64,000 nucleotides of DNA from Polytrichum commune (GCA_950295325.1 OX485806.1:21516001-21580000); one strand, 5' to 3'; positions 34,153 through 48,375 are shown, numbered from the stretch's first letter. The notes: generated by a model not told the origin, from the sequence alone. A program made the numbers and translations.

Positions 34153-36640
34153 GAGGGGTATTAATGTACATGGTATACATAAGGGGAAAGGTATTTTTTT
34201 CTTCCCTCTAGTTTGTACATTCAACAATGCTATTATGAATTTTGAAGCAATGGTAGATGTACAAAAGGGGCCCTAAATATTAGGATTTATAAAAACGAAG
34301 TCATAGATTCATCTAATTTATGTTTTCATCCATTATTATTGTCACCTTAGCTTCAATGACATGTGTTTTAGGGTTTGATTACTATGAGTTACGTCATATG
34401 GATGAAAAAGTGTTCAATGACTTTCTCATTGGAAAGTGAAAGTAGATTGTGAATGTAGTAAAAACCAATCTATTTTATGATTCTTTTGTGTATGTAGTGG
34501 AGGCATTTATCACATTAATTGAAAAGCACGATGTAAATACATTTATCCATTTTCCAAACTACTGTTAGTGTGAATGCATTTGTTTTTATCTATAAATCTC
34601 GTGATATACAAGGGGTTTTATTTTGTAATCACCCATGCACTTCATTTAGGTTTCCAACGAAGAGTCCACCCCTTAGGTATGAAGCTCATGAAGGATGTTG
34701 AACATTCTAATTGTATACAAGTGGTGTAGAAATTATCAGTCACAATCTTGTTGATAAGTGCATGTTGTTGTTAGAAATGCTTTGTTACGTATGATTTTAA
34801 TATAATCAAATGATAATTTCATGAGACACTATCACCGATACATTGCGTATAAAATTGGAATATATGTTATTTATTTATTTGAGACTCTTCAATGATGAAA
34901 ATTCTATTTACATTTTATGAAAAATCAAATTAAATAATATACAAACGAGGAAGCCAAAAAAATTCACATCTTGATACAATATGAAGCTTTCATTGCTTTT
35001 GACTTACTTCCATCACAACGGGGATGAGTTGGGGCTTATCCTTTGGAGTTGTTGAAAAGCCTCTTAACATCAAGAGGGTGATACCATTCTTGAAGGCATA
35101 TTTGTCATAGCAATCACCTAGAGGTTACCTCTTACCAAAGGTACTTTCCATGAAATGGACTAGCTAAGGGAGGCACAATACATGTGAAGACCGACAATGG
35201 AAATGAAAGGTTGTCCTCTAATGTCATAGACAAGCCTTTACACATGTGAGGATGTCAACTTTCAAGGTACTTTGTCATAGCTTTTGACACCTTCCACAAG
35301 CTATGGTCATTTGGTAGCTAGGGAGCTTGATTGTGATCCATAATGACCTTTCGGAGACCCTAGGAGAGATCATTGTGCGAAGACATTAAAAACCATGTGA
35401 GTATAAACATAGATTCTTATTTAGACATGAAGGGTCATACTTTAAATATTTTGTAGTTCCAACATGTAGACTAGTTAGTATAATGAGCATGTTATATAAA
35501 ATCGAGATAATGTGTAAAAGCCATGGATTGAAAACATTGAAACCAATGACCATACATTGAGATCATGAAAACAATCAACCATACATTGAGATCACGGTTT
35601 GCAACCTTCCTCCAGTAGCATTCAATACATGCCTTGATTCTTTTTTTCACAAATGGATGAAACAACTGTTGGTAAGATTGTGCCATCTTCTCAAAACATC
35701 TAGTGTCCTTGAGCCTTCATTGAAGACGAGTGGAAGTAGAGGATGTTTCTACATACTACACTAAAAATGATATTTAGTGTTTGATACACTAAAAATGATA
35801 TTTAGTGTTTGATACACTAAAAATGATATTTAGTGTTTGATACACTAAATACAAACGCATACACTAAATGTCAATAATGCTATGAAAGTAAGTAACATTA
35901 AATGTAAACTCAAACACTAAATATCAACTATGGTAATATGTGGACGTTACATGTTTGAATTTAGTGTTAGTAAAAACATGAAATCCACGTTTCACAAGAA
36001 GGGAGGTGGCAGTAGGGAAGATAGCGGCACATTTATGTCTAACAGGAGATGTCAAGGAATTGAAAATTAGTGTTGAGCAGGGTAAGGTGGTAACAACATT
36101 AAATATAATCAAACACCAAATATCCTTTTAAGTATAGTGACCTTCCCATGTAGGGACGTCAAATCCAAGTGTGCCATAAGTTACAAATCGTGAAATTCAA
36201 GCACAAGGTTCATGGCCTTCTAGCTTTCATCTTGTCCATGATTTCCAAGCTATGGAATCGTTGAAATTATATACGTGATTAATATGGAATTTGGGTTTTA
36301 GCGATTTGTAAAGATATCAGTTCGTATAAGGCTTGTGTGCTTATGTGACCGAAATAATTTTGTGAATGTCGTAATTTGGACATCCACAAAATTCGTTGGC
36401 AGGTACATTCTGCAACAAGAAGAAGCTGACAACAAGAAAGTTTGAGTCTCGTCTAGACATTGATGTCAATGCGAGCCCATGAAACAAGTTTTGGCTGATC
36501 TGGCCTGGTAATTGCCTCCACAAAATACGAATTGTCGAAAGACTATCAAATTTTCAGGTAGTCTTGGCATTGTAGACTGAATCCAAATGCTTCAACTATG
36601 GCATGATGTGACAATGAAAATGTGTGTACATCAAGAGGTG
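34153..36640 (+). repeat. Ancestral repeat segment, copy 2
   Basis: Colinear with the pieces of copy 1 (18835-25660) but without the LTR insertions. It continues after the 4.2-kb hAT insertion at 40841-40935 (ATGTGCAATGTC..., TCTTGAGGCTT). No coding sequence is recognised. Confidence 0.75.
35757..36140. mobile_element. MITE family M1 in copy 2
   Basis: It starts CTACACTAAAAATGATATTT with a threefold repeat of about 28 bp, contains the TAGTGTTGAGCA block and ends AAGTATAGTG. The corresponding site in copy 1 (about 25055) has no insertion. A TA target is suggested, but the exact ends are ambiguous because flank and TIR share TAGTG. Confidence 0.75.
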
Positions 36641-39600
36641 CATGGGCGGAGCTGGTGGGGCTTTGTGATGATTGGATGGTCGATTTGATGATCATCTATA
36701 TCAAAAAGACCGTTGCCAAAGTTTTGGATATTAACGTCATTATCAACTTTTTTTTTATGGAGATCTGTGAGCCCAAGGATGGTGCTCACATGTGTGTTAG
36801 CTCTTTGGAATTGATTAGTACGTGATTTGGACTTTAAATTACGGATTCAAAACATAAAAACAATTAGATTTGTGTTTTGGTTTTATTTGAGTGAAGTGTG
36901 GGCTCAGAATTAGTTTGGGTTGCGAATGGGAAGTGTGATGAAATGCAAATTGAATTAGCGAATTATTTAGGTTAGTGTGTATGATTGGCGGAGTGTTTTG
37001 GACAATGTGTGCTCGTCCATGTTAGCTTGACTCTTGTTTAAGGGCGCTAGACACATGAACCAGTTAGGTTAAGGCAACCTCGGTGACCGTTTAAGGACTA
37101 GCGCCAACGGCAAGACTAGAGCTCAATGCGGAATGAGGGCCAGGGGGCAGGCACTTATCTTTACTGGACTTCCGGCAGAGAGGCGAGGGGAAGCTTGAAG
37201 GTCTGCAACCTCGGCAGGAGGTTCAGAGGCAAGAGACTGCTGGACAGGGGGTTGTGTGAGAAGGAGTTGTTGGCTATGGCTGAATTCAGGCTTGGTATTG
37301 CAAGACTGTTGCTGGGTTTAGGCTCGCCCTTGCTGCCACCGGCAGCAGACTGTTGGGTCAACTCGAAGCCAGCAGAGCTGGGAATCTGAAGGGGTGTCCC
37401 ACCGAGGGCACCGAAGGGGAGAAAGGAAGTTCCAGGGTGGTTTTGAACCGGAGCTGGAGTCCGGTTGAGCCAACAACCTTGGTGGAGTTGGTTGCAGTTC
37501 TAGCCAAGGTTTGTGGTACTTTTGGGCCACCCCCTTTCGAGGGAGCCTAAAAGTATCACACAAGCCCTTCGGTGAAGGTGGCCTGCATTTGCAGGCGCCC
37601 AAGCCGAACCCGGATGATAGGTGTATAACGTGAGTAGTTAGATTTTTAAGGGAGATTAAATATGCGTCGTAGTACCTCCGGAGGTTAGGCCTTAGTTTTT
37701 TACTAGTGTGGCTTTAAACTCCACTAACCAATTTCATATCTAGTTCTAACCTTAACCTACAACCTATTCTACGCGCAGACGCACCAGCCTTGAAACCAAG
37801 GCAATCCTAATTTGTGAATTGGGATGGTTCTGATACACCCAACCGGGTGTGACTCATACCACCATAACTCAACGAACGGAATAACAACAATTTGATGGAC
37901 CATTCAATTCTTCCTATTTCTTTATTTAGTTCTATTTAGTTTTCTAAGCGGGGGAACTTGGCCTAAATCCCACCCTTCACACAAATTCCTTCTTAATTAC
38001 TTACTTTTGTTTGCACGTCCTAACTTACTACATTAATATATTAGGCATCACCCCTTACCTCGGGTCTTTTGCCAACAAGGGTTTACGATTTATTTTGTAT
38101 GTTTTGATTGTTAAATGTGTTTACACTGGATAGACCACGAAATGCAACTCAATGGGACCAGGGTGACGGGCGACCTGTAGGTTCAACCTGTTGCGCAATC
38201 TTCATAAATTGGGGCCATTACTCCCAATCTATGGGGCCAACAACATAATAGTGGATTCGCGGGTCATTAACCCCACCTTTCCACCAACAACATTCAGAGT
38301 GGTCGTGTCGGTGATTAATCCGACTTACCACACACGAAACTTGCTAATAAATGAAGCTACTACCACAAAACATACCAAGGGCCCCGAAAACAATGGAATT
38401 GGGTACTCCCTTGGCGGTCAAGTAGTCAAGCCACTTGACCTTACGAGATAGGTGAGTGGGTTTAGAAATGCGTACCTTAGCCGTGCTCCCTCCAATCCTA
38501 AATGGAAGGCTTAAGGTTAGTTAATTTACCTCAATATTCCTCGGTTGATTTGGGCTTGATGTAGGCCGAGCCGCTACCTCCTTCCTTGCTCCACTTTCCG
38601 AGCGTCGACCTTGCCTCCTTCTTTGTAACTAGTTTGGTAGTAAGCGTACCTTAGTTAACAATTAAAATATAAAGTGTTATTCTGCCCTGTAATTTAATCC
38701 TAAGCATAATATTTATACTTAGTGCACCAAATTATCTTTCCAATGATCTAAAAATCACTCTAATCGGATAAGAAATGCAAAAGTTATGAGGGTTGGAAGT
38801 GTGAGGTCGATTCAACCGACCCTTCCAACCCACCTATCTACCTTCTAACTTCAAAAATTCATAGCACATTCCTTACTACTTGGATCTAGGCTTTCCTTAT
38901 ACCATTGGAAAGCTATGAACAAGCTCTAACTAGAGAAATTATGACATCAGCAGGTTAAGCTAATAGAAATTCAGCGGACTTCTTGTAACACAGCAGTCAA
39001 TCAAGAAGGCTTAAACTATGTATCTCGCCTTCAACAATTCATATCTAATTCAAATCTTAGTCAAATCAAACGTTCTATATGACCCTGGAGAGATATTAAA
39101 AAGATGTATTTGATAAAAATATGTGATTAGAAAGGTAAGCCGAAGTGAACCCAGCAGGTCCTCTGTAATGCAGCAGTCAACCAAAAGTTCTCAAACTATG
39201 TGTCCCATCTTGCACAATTCATATCTAATTCAAATCATGCTCAAATCAAATGTTCTAAGCCATTTTGGAAAGCTACACAAAAGTTCTACTTGGGAAAAAT
39301 ATAATTTCTTGGAATTAAAATTCCTATTGGGCTCGCAGGTCTGATCCAGCAGCCGCTACCCACAAGACCACCCAGTTTTTTCTACTCCATCTTTGAAAAT
39401 CCATAACTAATTGTCATCTCAACCAAATCACAAATGGGAAACGGCTATGGATAGCTATATGAAATCTTTCTAAGAGAAAAATGATAAGTATCTTGTTCTA
39501 GCTTTTGAACTAAGCCTTCAGGGCATTGGCAGATGAGGTCTATAATGCCTCTACTCAAAACTCTACCATCCAACCTACCTCTACAAAAGAAAGAATAATT

Positions 39601-40840
39601 TTGTTGGTGTGTTAATAAACACACAACCTAACTAGGAGAGAGAGAGTAGAGGAGGTTCTCAAGCCTTTCTTCTAGACCATTGAGAATACATGCTAAAGGA
39701 TTTTTTCCTAACTACATTGAAGCAGGGCTTCGCCCAAAAACTAGAGAAAGAGAGAGAGCTACAAGGTGGAAGGAGGGGTTTTTAAACCCTCTCACAAAAG
39801 GGTTGGACCCCTCCTCCACCGGATCCATTTTTCAAACCCTTTCCCGAAATTTTGGTTCGGGGGTTTTCCCGGTTGAGGTTGCCACCCTCTCGCCGAGGTG
39901 GCTCCGACAAAAAACCTTTAGAAATCTTTCTAATTTTTCCGCCATCGAGTTGGCAAGGGGGCAAGTGGGCAAGTATCCCCCTTGCTCTCTTTCTTTTTTG
40001 TCTTCAAAAGTCTTCACGCCGATTTTATCTTCTTACGTAAAACACCTCCAATAGTCTTGTGTGCCTCACACTAACTAATAAACTAACACTTGCTTAGCTA
40101 GCATCTACTAACATATGCTTAATAGCTAGCATCTACTAATATTTGCTTAGCTAGTTGTTTTTACTAGCTAGCACATTTTTTCTACTTTGCTATCTTCTAG
40201 CACTACTTAGTTTCATTTTGACCTTCCTTCTTCTAGGCTAAATGCTAAATGAACTAATTTTCCCTAAATTTTAATGCTAACATTCTAACTAAAAGTGATC
40301 CCGCAGAGTGGTGGACCACTCAAAGGGTTCACAAGGTTGGCTAGGCTTTTGTCACTGTTCGGTGATGATGGTAGCTGGGATCTAAGGGGGATGGGTGACC
40401 AACACGCCCGGTAGCCACATTAGATAGGAATTAGCATTTGATGGGTTTAGGTTGAGTTAAATTTCTAGTATGGTGATCTTTGTAGGAGATAATAGTTGGG
40501 AGTAGTGAGTAGTTACGGATTGAAATGAAGGGTGAAAAAGGCGATGAATGTGAAGTTCATGAGGAGAGTTGTTCTCATGCACTGAAGCTTGTACTAGGAA
40601 AATAAAGAATTCACTATTCAATGCCACACTTGGATGAGTGACTCGGTTACTTCGCGATGCATGTTGGCCTTAGATTCCCACCTGGACTAGGGCTTACAAG
40701 ATCTCACCTCGATGAGTTCAAATACCTCAGTATATAATCAAATTTGACCACCTATTGAAATCTGAAAATAAAAAATACATTGGATGTTTTCATATTTTGA
40801 AGTCAGTTCCCTTTGGGTCAAAATCCTGGCTTCGCCCCTG
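36641..40840. mobile_element. 4.2-kb hAT-type insertion with 8-bp TSD
   Basis: AAGAGGTG precedes (36633-36640) and follows (40841-40848) the insertion, which copy 1 lacks (about 25564). The ends CATGGGCGGAGCTGG and CCTGGCTTCGCCCCTG are inverted repeats of the plant hAT form CAGGGGCGGAGC. No transposase frame survives. Much of the interior (37.0-40.7 kb) is GC-richer, with hairpin-prone and LTR-like sequence, and may be a nested retroelement; its ends were not resolved. Confidence 0.75.
37100..37620. other. GC-rich island inside the hAT insertion
   Basis: Frames are open on both strands, but none resembles a known protein. Stems such as CTTTTGGGCCACC...AGCCTAAAAG and CCTGCATTTGCAGG occur at 37515-37600. 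It is probably retroelement leader or LTR sequence. Confidence 0.35.
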
Positions 40841-40916
40841 AAGAGGTGTGATGTGCAATGTCAAAACATTCGCATGCTCAACGGGCAAGCTTTTCAAAGC
40901 TAGAAGGATGACAAGG

Positions 40917-42830
40917 TCATCTTTCTTGAGGCTTAACCTTAACTCTATTATCCTTAAGGCCATACGTGACGGAGGGGTTAACTCCTCCCCAATCCACTAT
41001 GGCATCCGCCATTTTCAACCAAGGCCTACCCAACAAGATGGGAAACGCATCCTTGTCTGAATGCATCTTAATGACATGAAATGTGACAATGTACTCTTCT
41101 CCCCCTGTCATGATCTTACAATCTTTAATCATCCCTAGAGGGATTGAATGACTCTGGTTGGCCATATTGATGACGAAGGGTAATGAACCTGTCAAACTGA
41201 GGCCAAGATTTTTCATCGTATGCTCCGGCAAGATGTTTAACCCGCTTCCCCCATCAACAAGTACATTGGGTACCACCTTGTCCACCACTATGACTTCTAT
41301 CTCCACAGCCTTCACGTCACGTCGGCTTGGAGATTGCCCGCATGGCCCTAGTGGTGACTGCGAGTGTTGGAGCTAGTGGTTTAGCCTCCTCATCAAAATC
41401 TCTCAACTCATAAGTGATCACGTTAGCATTAGGAGGCCATTGGTTTTGCTCTTTCCCAGGTGTCAATTGGAGAAAAAAAACCTCGTCCGGATGGAAATCC
41501 GTAGGCACCCCCATGAACTTGACATCCTGAGAGTTTGACGGTCTTGAGTCATTGGGTGGACCTTGCCTCCTATTGACCTGAATCTGTAGACCTACGGGTC
41601 TACCTTGTATAGGAATATAACCATTCACTATTTGTAAACCCGCCGGAGGATGGAATGTCTACCTAGCATTTCCGTGGTCATAATAAAGGTTAGGTGGCCT
41701 TAGTTCGTTAGGAGGTCCCCCCTATGGCCTAGCACCTCTCAAATTGTTCCTCGCTTGTTGGTACGGATTGGCCATGGGGTGAGGCAACCTAATGACATTG
41801 TCTGGCTGACGACATTCGTCGGAAGGATGGTCGCCTCCACAATTGCTACAACCATATCCTTATGCTTCCGACCAACATTATCCAGGGGAGTGTCACCTTC
41901 CACAAAAATGATGAAACTTATTTCTCACGCCATTCTGCCCACCTTGTCATCTAGGAGGTCCCCTACAATTACCCTGATCATATTGTTTTGGCCTTGTCTT
42001 CTTTGGTTATATGGAGGTGGACCACCTACCATCTTCTAATCGCGATTCTGCCCCACTCTACAAAACTGCTTCGTGTGGCCCCGTTGGCCACACCACAACC
42101 CCGAAGTGTGTCTTCATAATTCTACCGGAGGTCGAGAACTAGGCTGCTGACTTCTAATCATCAAGGACATTTGATCCGTCAAGCTTTGCATTTTGTTTTA
42201 TCATCGCCTCCTGAAATCCCAACTGACTAGCTTCCAACATCTTTTCCACATCTTCGAGTTAAGTGTCCACCCAAAGAACTGACAAAACTAGTGATGGCAC
42301 TAGTTTTATAACTGCTAATGGCCTTGATCCCAAATCGGTGAGTATTTGTGGGGCTTGCCCCACATTTCTCCCTGATTATCTCTCCAACGGTCTAGGACGG
42401 AGGAGAATAAACTATTGGATTGACTCATCCTCCTTCCGCCATAGTCTCTCATAATCCATGTCTATATGCTTCATCTCCCTAGCAGTTATCTTCGCCTCTA
42501 CTAAAGTCTGAGATTTCTCTCCAACAATCCTCGTATTGTATCCGCTTTGAAAAATCCTTGGATAAAGAATTGCTTCAGCGTGTCGTCATTAAGCATTATG
42601 CCCACAAAGCGGGTACGCACCAAGTCAAACCTTCTAATATAAACAGAGATCTCTTCATCCTTCCTCTCCTTTAACGAAGTTAATGCTCTCAATGCGGTAC
42701 TCTGCCCTACCTCCACCCTAAACTCGTTAAAAAAATCCCTTAGCATTTGTTTCCACCCTTTAAAATGACCCTCTGGATAGTCTCTGTACCACTCGTAGGC
42801 AAATTTCCTTGGATTTTGATAGCAAATCAA
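40917..42830 (-). pseudogene. Ty3/gypsy gag-protease remnant
   Basis: Read on the minus strand. 42830-42501 encodes a retrotransposon gag segment (WYRDYPEGHFKGWKQMLRDF, LTSLKERKDEEISVYIRRF, LLERNL). About 41870-41750 holds a zinc knuckle (CSNCGGDHPSDEC), with a second, incomplete one (CGQRGHTKQFC) near 42080. 41628-41317 is linker. 41315-40917 is an aspartic protease (VLVDGGSGLNILP, with DGG in place of the usual DTG/DSG, and LLGRPWL). Gag packages element RNA and the protease matures it. Stops and frame changes separate the pieces, and reverse transcriptase and integrase are absent. It abuts copy 2 of the ancestral segment near 40935. Not functional. Confidence 0.85.
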
Positions 42831-44975
42831 AATATTTTTATTTTAATATAGTTTTTTATTTCAGTAATTAACATGTAATTTGTTTGGGTTCCATCAACAT
42901 ATTTTAAAATTGGATTCAAATTTTAATACCAAAATGAATTATGATTAAGAGAATTATGAAGACTAAAACACAAGTTTACAATAACTAATAGATTTTAATC
43001 ATTTAACTATAGCATTTTTATATAAATATCATCAGATACTTGAATACTTCTAACTTTTAATATTATATAATATTATAGTTTCGGTTGGTTTTCATCCAAT
43101 CTATATCTTTCAATATTTGTTATCAGATACAATAAATTATTAAAATGTTAGGATCATATTAAAATAAAAATAAACATTAATATTTATTTAGGATCTTATG
43201 GTGGTACTAATACAAAATTTGTGTGTTGATTAAAATGATTATCCTTAAGAAAATGATATCTACAAAATTTATGTCTGTAATATTCTTTGAATTTATAATT
43301 TCAATGATAAACGATAAAATTTTAATTACTTCGATCAATTTAATTAAAATCACTTCAAACCGGTTTAAAATTTAAAATTATGATCCATATAATATTCAAA
43401 TTTGAGGATCCTCTATTATATTACGATCTATTTGTAAAATTTACATCATTAAGTCGCCATTTAAAAACATCATTAAATTTAAAGTAATGCTAATAAAAAA
43501 TGACTAAACATAATAATCTAATTATCGAGAATAAAATAGTTGAAGATATGCAAGTTTATTTTACGTTCAATTGCAATATCTGATTTAGAAATTTCTAGTA
43601 TACAAGATAATTTTGTTGTTCCAAATGAATTCTATAAATTGAATGCTAAATGAATCGATATTTGAAAACGTAATGATTATAAAAATAAATCATTATTATC
43701 TTATCAATGTCTGTATATACTTTCTGAACCAAATATTGAATCCCACTTTAGTATATATATTTTTTTGAATGAATTATATTGTTGAATACTGCTTGACGTT
43801 TTGTTCTTATGCTCAAGCTATTATAACGTGGATATAAATATGTCGACAATAATGTAAGTGAGATGAGTACGGATCATCTCGGATTAAGGCTACCAAATTT
43901 CAGCATTATACGGGACTCGATGTTGGAAACACGACTTTCACATTTATTCATAACTTAAATTCACAAGTAATATATGGCAGATGAATCGATAATAATAACT
44001 CAATTACCGTAAGGCCCGCTGGACAAGATATTTATGGTCTGAGACATAATATGCGAGAATTCGATAAAAGATGTCAATATGCAAACGAATGGACTAAAAA
44101 ACGAGGATAAGGATTGTAACACGGCCAAATGAAAACGACACGTTTCAATTGCAAATTGTAATCATGCATATCACGGATATATCGAACACGATAATCCTCT
44201 GCCTACTTCTCAACCTTAGCCCTAATTAAGGTGGATTTTATATTCCATAAATTTTCTTCTACATTGAGCATATTTTGTTTATACTTCTCCCATCAAAGAT
44301 TCAACATTTAACCTTAAAAAAAATTGATCATGTTAAAAAAAAATTGTTCAATAATAATACACATATACAATAACATAAGAAATTATTAAAACCTAACTAT
44401 TCAAAGTCATATAATTCAAAATGAACATATCAATAGAAAATTTCTTGGTCTTCCTGATACGCAAGCAAGTCCTCATTGAATAGCTTGCACTCATGAGAAA
44501 TGTAATTTAGATTTTAGAATTTAGAGATAGGGACTATTATGTAAATATAAAAGGGCTTATATGAGGAGTATATAGGGGTATATAGGAATATTATGAAGTA
44601 TGTAGGACTTGAATTACATTCCATTAGTATAATTATATGGGATTTTGTCAAAGACAATTATGAAGGAAGAATATTAAGCAATTACGAGAAGTATAAAGGC
44701 ATTAAGGAGTATATAGGAATATGATACATTCTACTAATATGATCATTGAAATCTAAATCAATCAATATGAAGATTTGATGGATTCTAAAAAATGATTTGG
44801 AATGTAGCCATAACAAAGATATACTGGAATCTTAGAAAGACAAACATTAGAGTGGTAAAATGGCTATAACCGTTTATGATAGATATCATTTACCTATGTC
44901 GGAGATAGGTAGTTATCTAGAAAAATAGAGTTAACAACCATTTCAAATATAGATTTTGGGTTAGGAAGAAAAGAC

Positions 44976-44984
44976 TATATAAAG
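44976..44984 (+). promoter_or_regulatory. TATA-box-like sequence
   Basis: TATATAAAG in AT-rich DNA, followed about 90 bp later by CT-rich sequence. No downstream gene supports it. Confidence 0.25.
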
Positions 44985-45716
44985 GGAATACTTTTAGAAG
45001 ACTACACCTCATTTTCTATACAACGAAGATATCTTAAATTTGAGTGTCAAAAACACTTGAATTTCTTTTGTATCTCTCCTCTCGGAACTCTTTTGCAATA
45101 CATTATCTTTCCCACAAATGTGTGTGTGATCTTTCTTTCTCTCTTTGTTAAATTAAACTACAAGTTGTCAATTGGTACTTGTGACTTAAGTGATTGATAA
45201 ATGAGATGAGAGTAGGTGTTTTGAGAAAGAACTCAAAGTAATTTAGTGTGAAGGTGATAACAAAACACTCAAGAATAGTTGGAGTATCAATGGAACTTTG
45301 AGAGAAGTTGTTATGAGTAGTAACGTCAATTTAACTTGAACGTCGGAATTACAATTAATTATCAAAAGTGGAACTTATCATTGAACTCCTCAAAAGAGAA
45401 ATTATAAACATACATGAGATTGAATGTTTGAAGAATTATATGCATGTTGTAGATGATTAAAGTGAAACTTCTTAACGATTACAAACTCCTTCAAAAGAGG
45501 AGGAACTTATAATCATAAACTACATAATTGACTTACAAATATTATGCATATTATATTATATAACATATGTTTGAATATCGAACTTATTTTATGATTAACA
45601 AGAATGATGAAGACATTAATTTACATCAAAGTTTGATTCTATATGAATGAAGTAATATTGATATGAAATAATCTACTTACTACAATTGTTATTGGAACTT
45701 CTTTCTTTAAGTTTCT

Positions 45717-45990
45717 TTGTGAGTTGTTGGATGTCATTACAATTTGAATGATTATCTATTAAAGAGAAGATCTCTTTTTCTCTTGAGCAAAACTCAAGAG
45801 ATGTAGGTTTACTTATCGTCATCAAGAAACACTTTGTAGTAAAAGTGTTTTTTTTCTTAAGATACTTTGTAAGTTGTTGGATGTCATTACAAGTGAAGGA
45901 TCAACTATCAAAGAGAAGAGTTCTCTCTCTTGAGTAAACTCAAGAGAATTATAATTACTATCGTCATCAAGAAACACTTTGAAATTAAAC
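45717..45990. repeat. Tandem duplication, about 151 bp period
   Basis: GTTGTTGGATGTCATTACAA at about 45722 recurs at about 45873. Both copies continue with AAAGAGAAG, a TCTCTTGAG...CTCAAGAGA hairpin and CGTCATCAAGAAACACTTTG. Confidence 0.85.
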
Positions 45991-46440
45991 CTGACATTGC
46001 AAAACAATCAATGATGTGTTCATGAAATTATAACTATTATATGCATACATGTCAAGTTACAATATTATAAGTAGTAACACTTGAGCTTAAAAAGGAAGAC
46101 TCAAGAATATTAGATCTTCTTCATCGTTATAAGATTACTATCAATTGTGTGATTGATGTTTATGAATTACGAACCTTAAGGATTCATATAACTTATTGAA
46201 AACTATATTGTTATCAAACATATTGTACACCTCTTGAAACCTTCTCTAATCTAATGGTTCTTATTATCAATGATGCCTTACATTGAGAGTGAGAATTAAG
46301 ATAATGAGATTGTGTTACTCCAATAATATATTCATATCATAAGGAGAAGAGAGGGATTGTTAATTCGAGGACTGAACATATTAATGAGGCACGGTAGTTC
46401 TCAAGCGAATATAAATTTACATGATGTGCATCGTGAGTCT

Positions 46441-48375
46441 TCTTAGCTAATTTGCAAAGGAACGACCCACGGCGTCCATCAGGGGCTTGGAGGGTTTAGG
46501 ATTATTGTGAATGGTCAATTCCCTTGTATGGATCAAAATTCTGTGGATTTCGGTGTTGATAAAGATCACTGAGAATCTTGTTATACCAGCAACATCGATT
46601 GGACATTGTGAGCCCAAAGTTGTGACCACATGCGTTCTTAACATTAAAAGACCTTGGGGGGTGTGCTTGCTTGGGGAGTTTAAGCAATAACAAGCGGGAG
46701 GCATTAGAATGTACACATTGTTGGATTAAGTTAGAGTTAGTTGTTCCGTATGAGTTTGGAGTCGCTTAAAAACATAAAAAGTAAAAATAGTGTATTAGTT
46801 TATTTAGATTGTTAGGAAGTTAGGCTTGGAGGTTGGACTTGGTCGTGTTTAATTAGGAAGGTATTGTTAAAAGGAAGTGGGGATGGCCACATTAATGTTC
46901 AATCAAGACAAACTGGTTGTCATTAACGACTAGGAGCATTGTTGGTTTAGGGGTAGAACAGTTATCCTTGCCCGAATTCCGGATCCAGGGAAGGCCTGAG
47001 TTCGGTGACTGCCGTGGGGTTTTCTCTCTCTCTCTCGGTAGAGCTCCAAGAGCTGGCGGGAGCGCTGTCGTGCAGGGGAATGGACTTAAGAGGGCGCGAT
47101 GTTGCCAAAATGATGCGCGACACTCTTCTGATTGAGGGCAGGAGCAATGAAATGTGGTTGAAGCATTGAGCAAGATGTGGGAGTGGCAACCTGGGTAGAC
47201 CAGTGAATATTGGTGTCAAGGAAGAGCCGAATCGGTGAGTGAGAAGGCAGGAGCGCTGGAGTTGGAGGCTGCCTCCGAACTGATGAACCGAGTTGAGGTG
47301 GCAGTTGCTACCAGCTGGGTGGCAGATTGAGCTGGGGTCGACATTGCCGATTGCAAGCAAGCTGCAGAAGGATTAAGGCTGGCGGTCGCATGGGATTCAG
47401 GGAGCTTGGGCGCTCGCACCCATTCTACTCTGGCCCTTCAACACATAAGTCAGTGTTGCGGCGAGGGTTGTCGAGGAGAAAACACCTTCCTCAAAATTTC
47501 AGAAGACGAGGTTTCAGGACGAGGCCAAGGAGAGTAGTGAGGGCAATACAGTTTGAAGCCGCATTCTCAGTAAGTGAGACCATTCGAATTTATATATGAA
47601 ATTGCTAAATGTTGTCATTTCTTGCCACATTCGGTGACTGCCACAGAGGGGCTCTCTGCCAGCTAGCAGGAAGGGTGGAGTTCAGAGCTTAGAAACTATT
47701 TGCGGCTGAGAGCAATTGCAGTGTCAAGTGGAGTAAGTCGATAATAGGGGGTGAACAATCTGGTGAAATGAGCCGAGTCTTAGCTGCGAATTGAGGATTA
47801 CTGCAAGGCAGCATTGGCTGGCCAGGCAGAGACTTCTAGTACACAGCCAAGGGGGCTCGGGGCCGCCTTCCATCGAGCAATTGTGGACGACGACACAACA
47901 TGAATTGAGGAAGTTGGTTGCGGGCTAGTGAGTACAGGGAATGGTCTCTGTTTGGAGAAAGTTGAGATATGGATATGATATGGCCCTTATCAAGTGATAA
48001 AACATTGAAGGGCCAAAGACAATTGAAGCAACAATATTAAAAAAAATTGTTAATGCTAATGAGACTATTAGAGAGCTTCCTATTATTGTTCATTCAATAA
48101 TTATTGATGCAAAACAATAGTTGACTTTAATGCAAGAAGGTTATGAATGTGCCATAAAAGTAAACGTTGATAATAAACTTTAGTCTATAATGAATTTTTA
48201 AAGGTATGAAGTTCTTCATAAAATGAAGCTCATTATTGAGTTTGATTTAACACCTAAAATTTACTAATTGTTAAATTGCGAAAGAGCCAAAATGTGGCAA
48301 TACCGAAAGGCAATCAACACAAGACTTGCTTATGTTGTTAGAAATGATGAAGTTGACATGTTTGATGACATAAGA
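46441..48375. other. Gap: GC-richer island, no recognised gene
   Basis: 46930-47990 is GC-richer than its flanks and has open frames on both strands up to 132 codons, none like a known family. TTCGGTGACTGCC occurs at about 47003 and 47631. A GTGAGCCCAAAG block near 46610, followed by an AACATAAAAA block, parallels 36770-36860, hinting at a shared relic element. Confidence 0.35.

Larger units (their letters stand above)
42831..46440. other. Gap: very AT-rich; TATA-like box; tandem duplication
   Basis: No gene. TATATAAAG at 44976-44984 is a strong TATA-like match with a pyrimidine-rich stretch downstream, as in an LTR or relic promoter, but no frame follows. A tandem duplication lies at 45717-45990. 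Confidence 0.45.

Noticed and set aside
46892-47600. Overlapping frames of up to 132 codons in the GC-rich island
   Set aside because: Frames overlap on both strands and none resembles a known protein; GC-rich DNA has few stops by composition.
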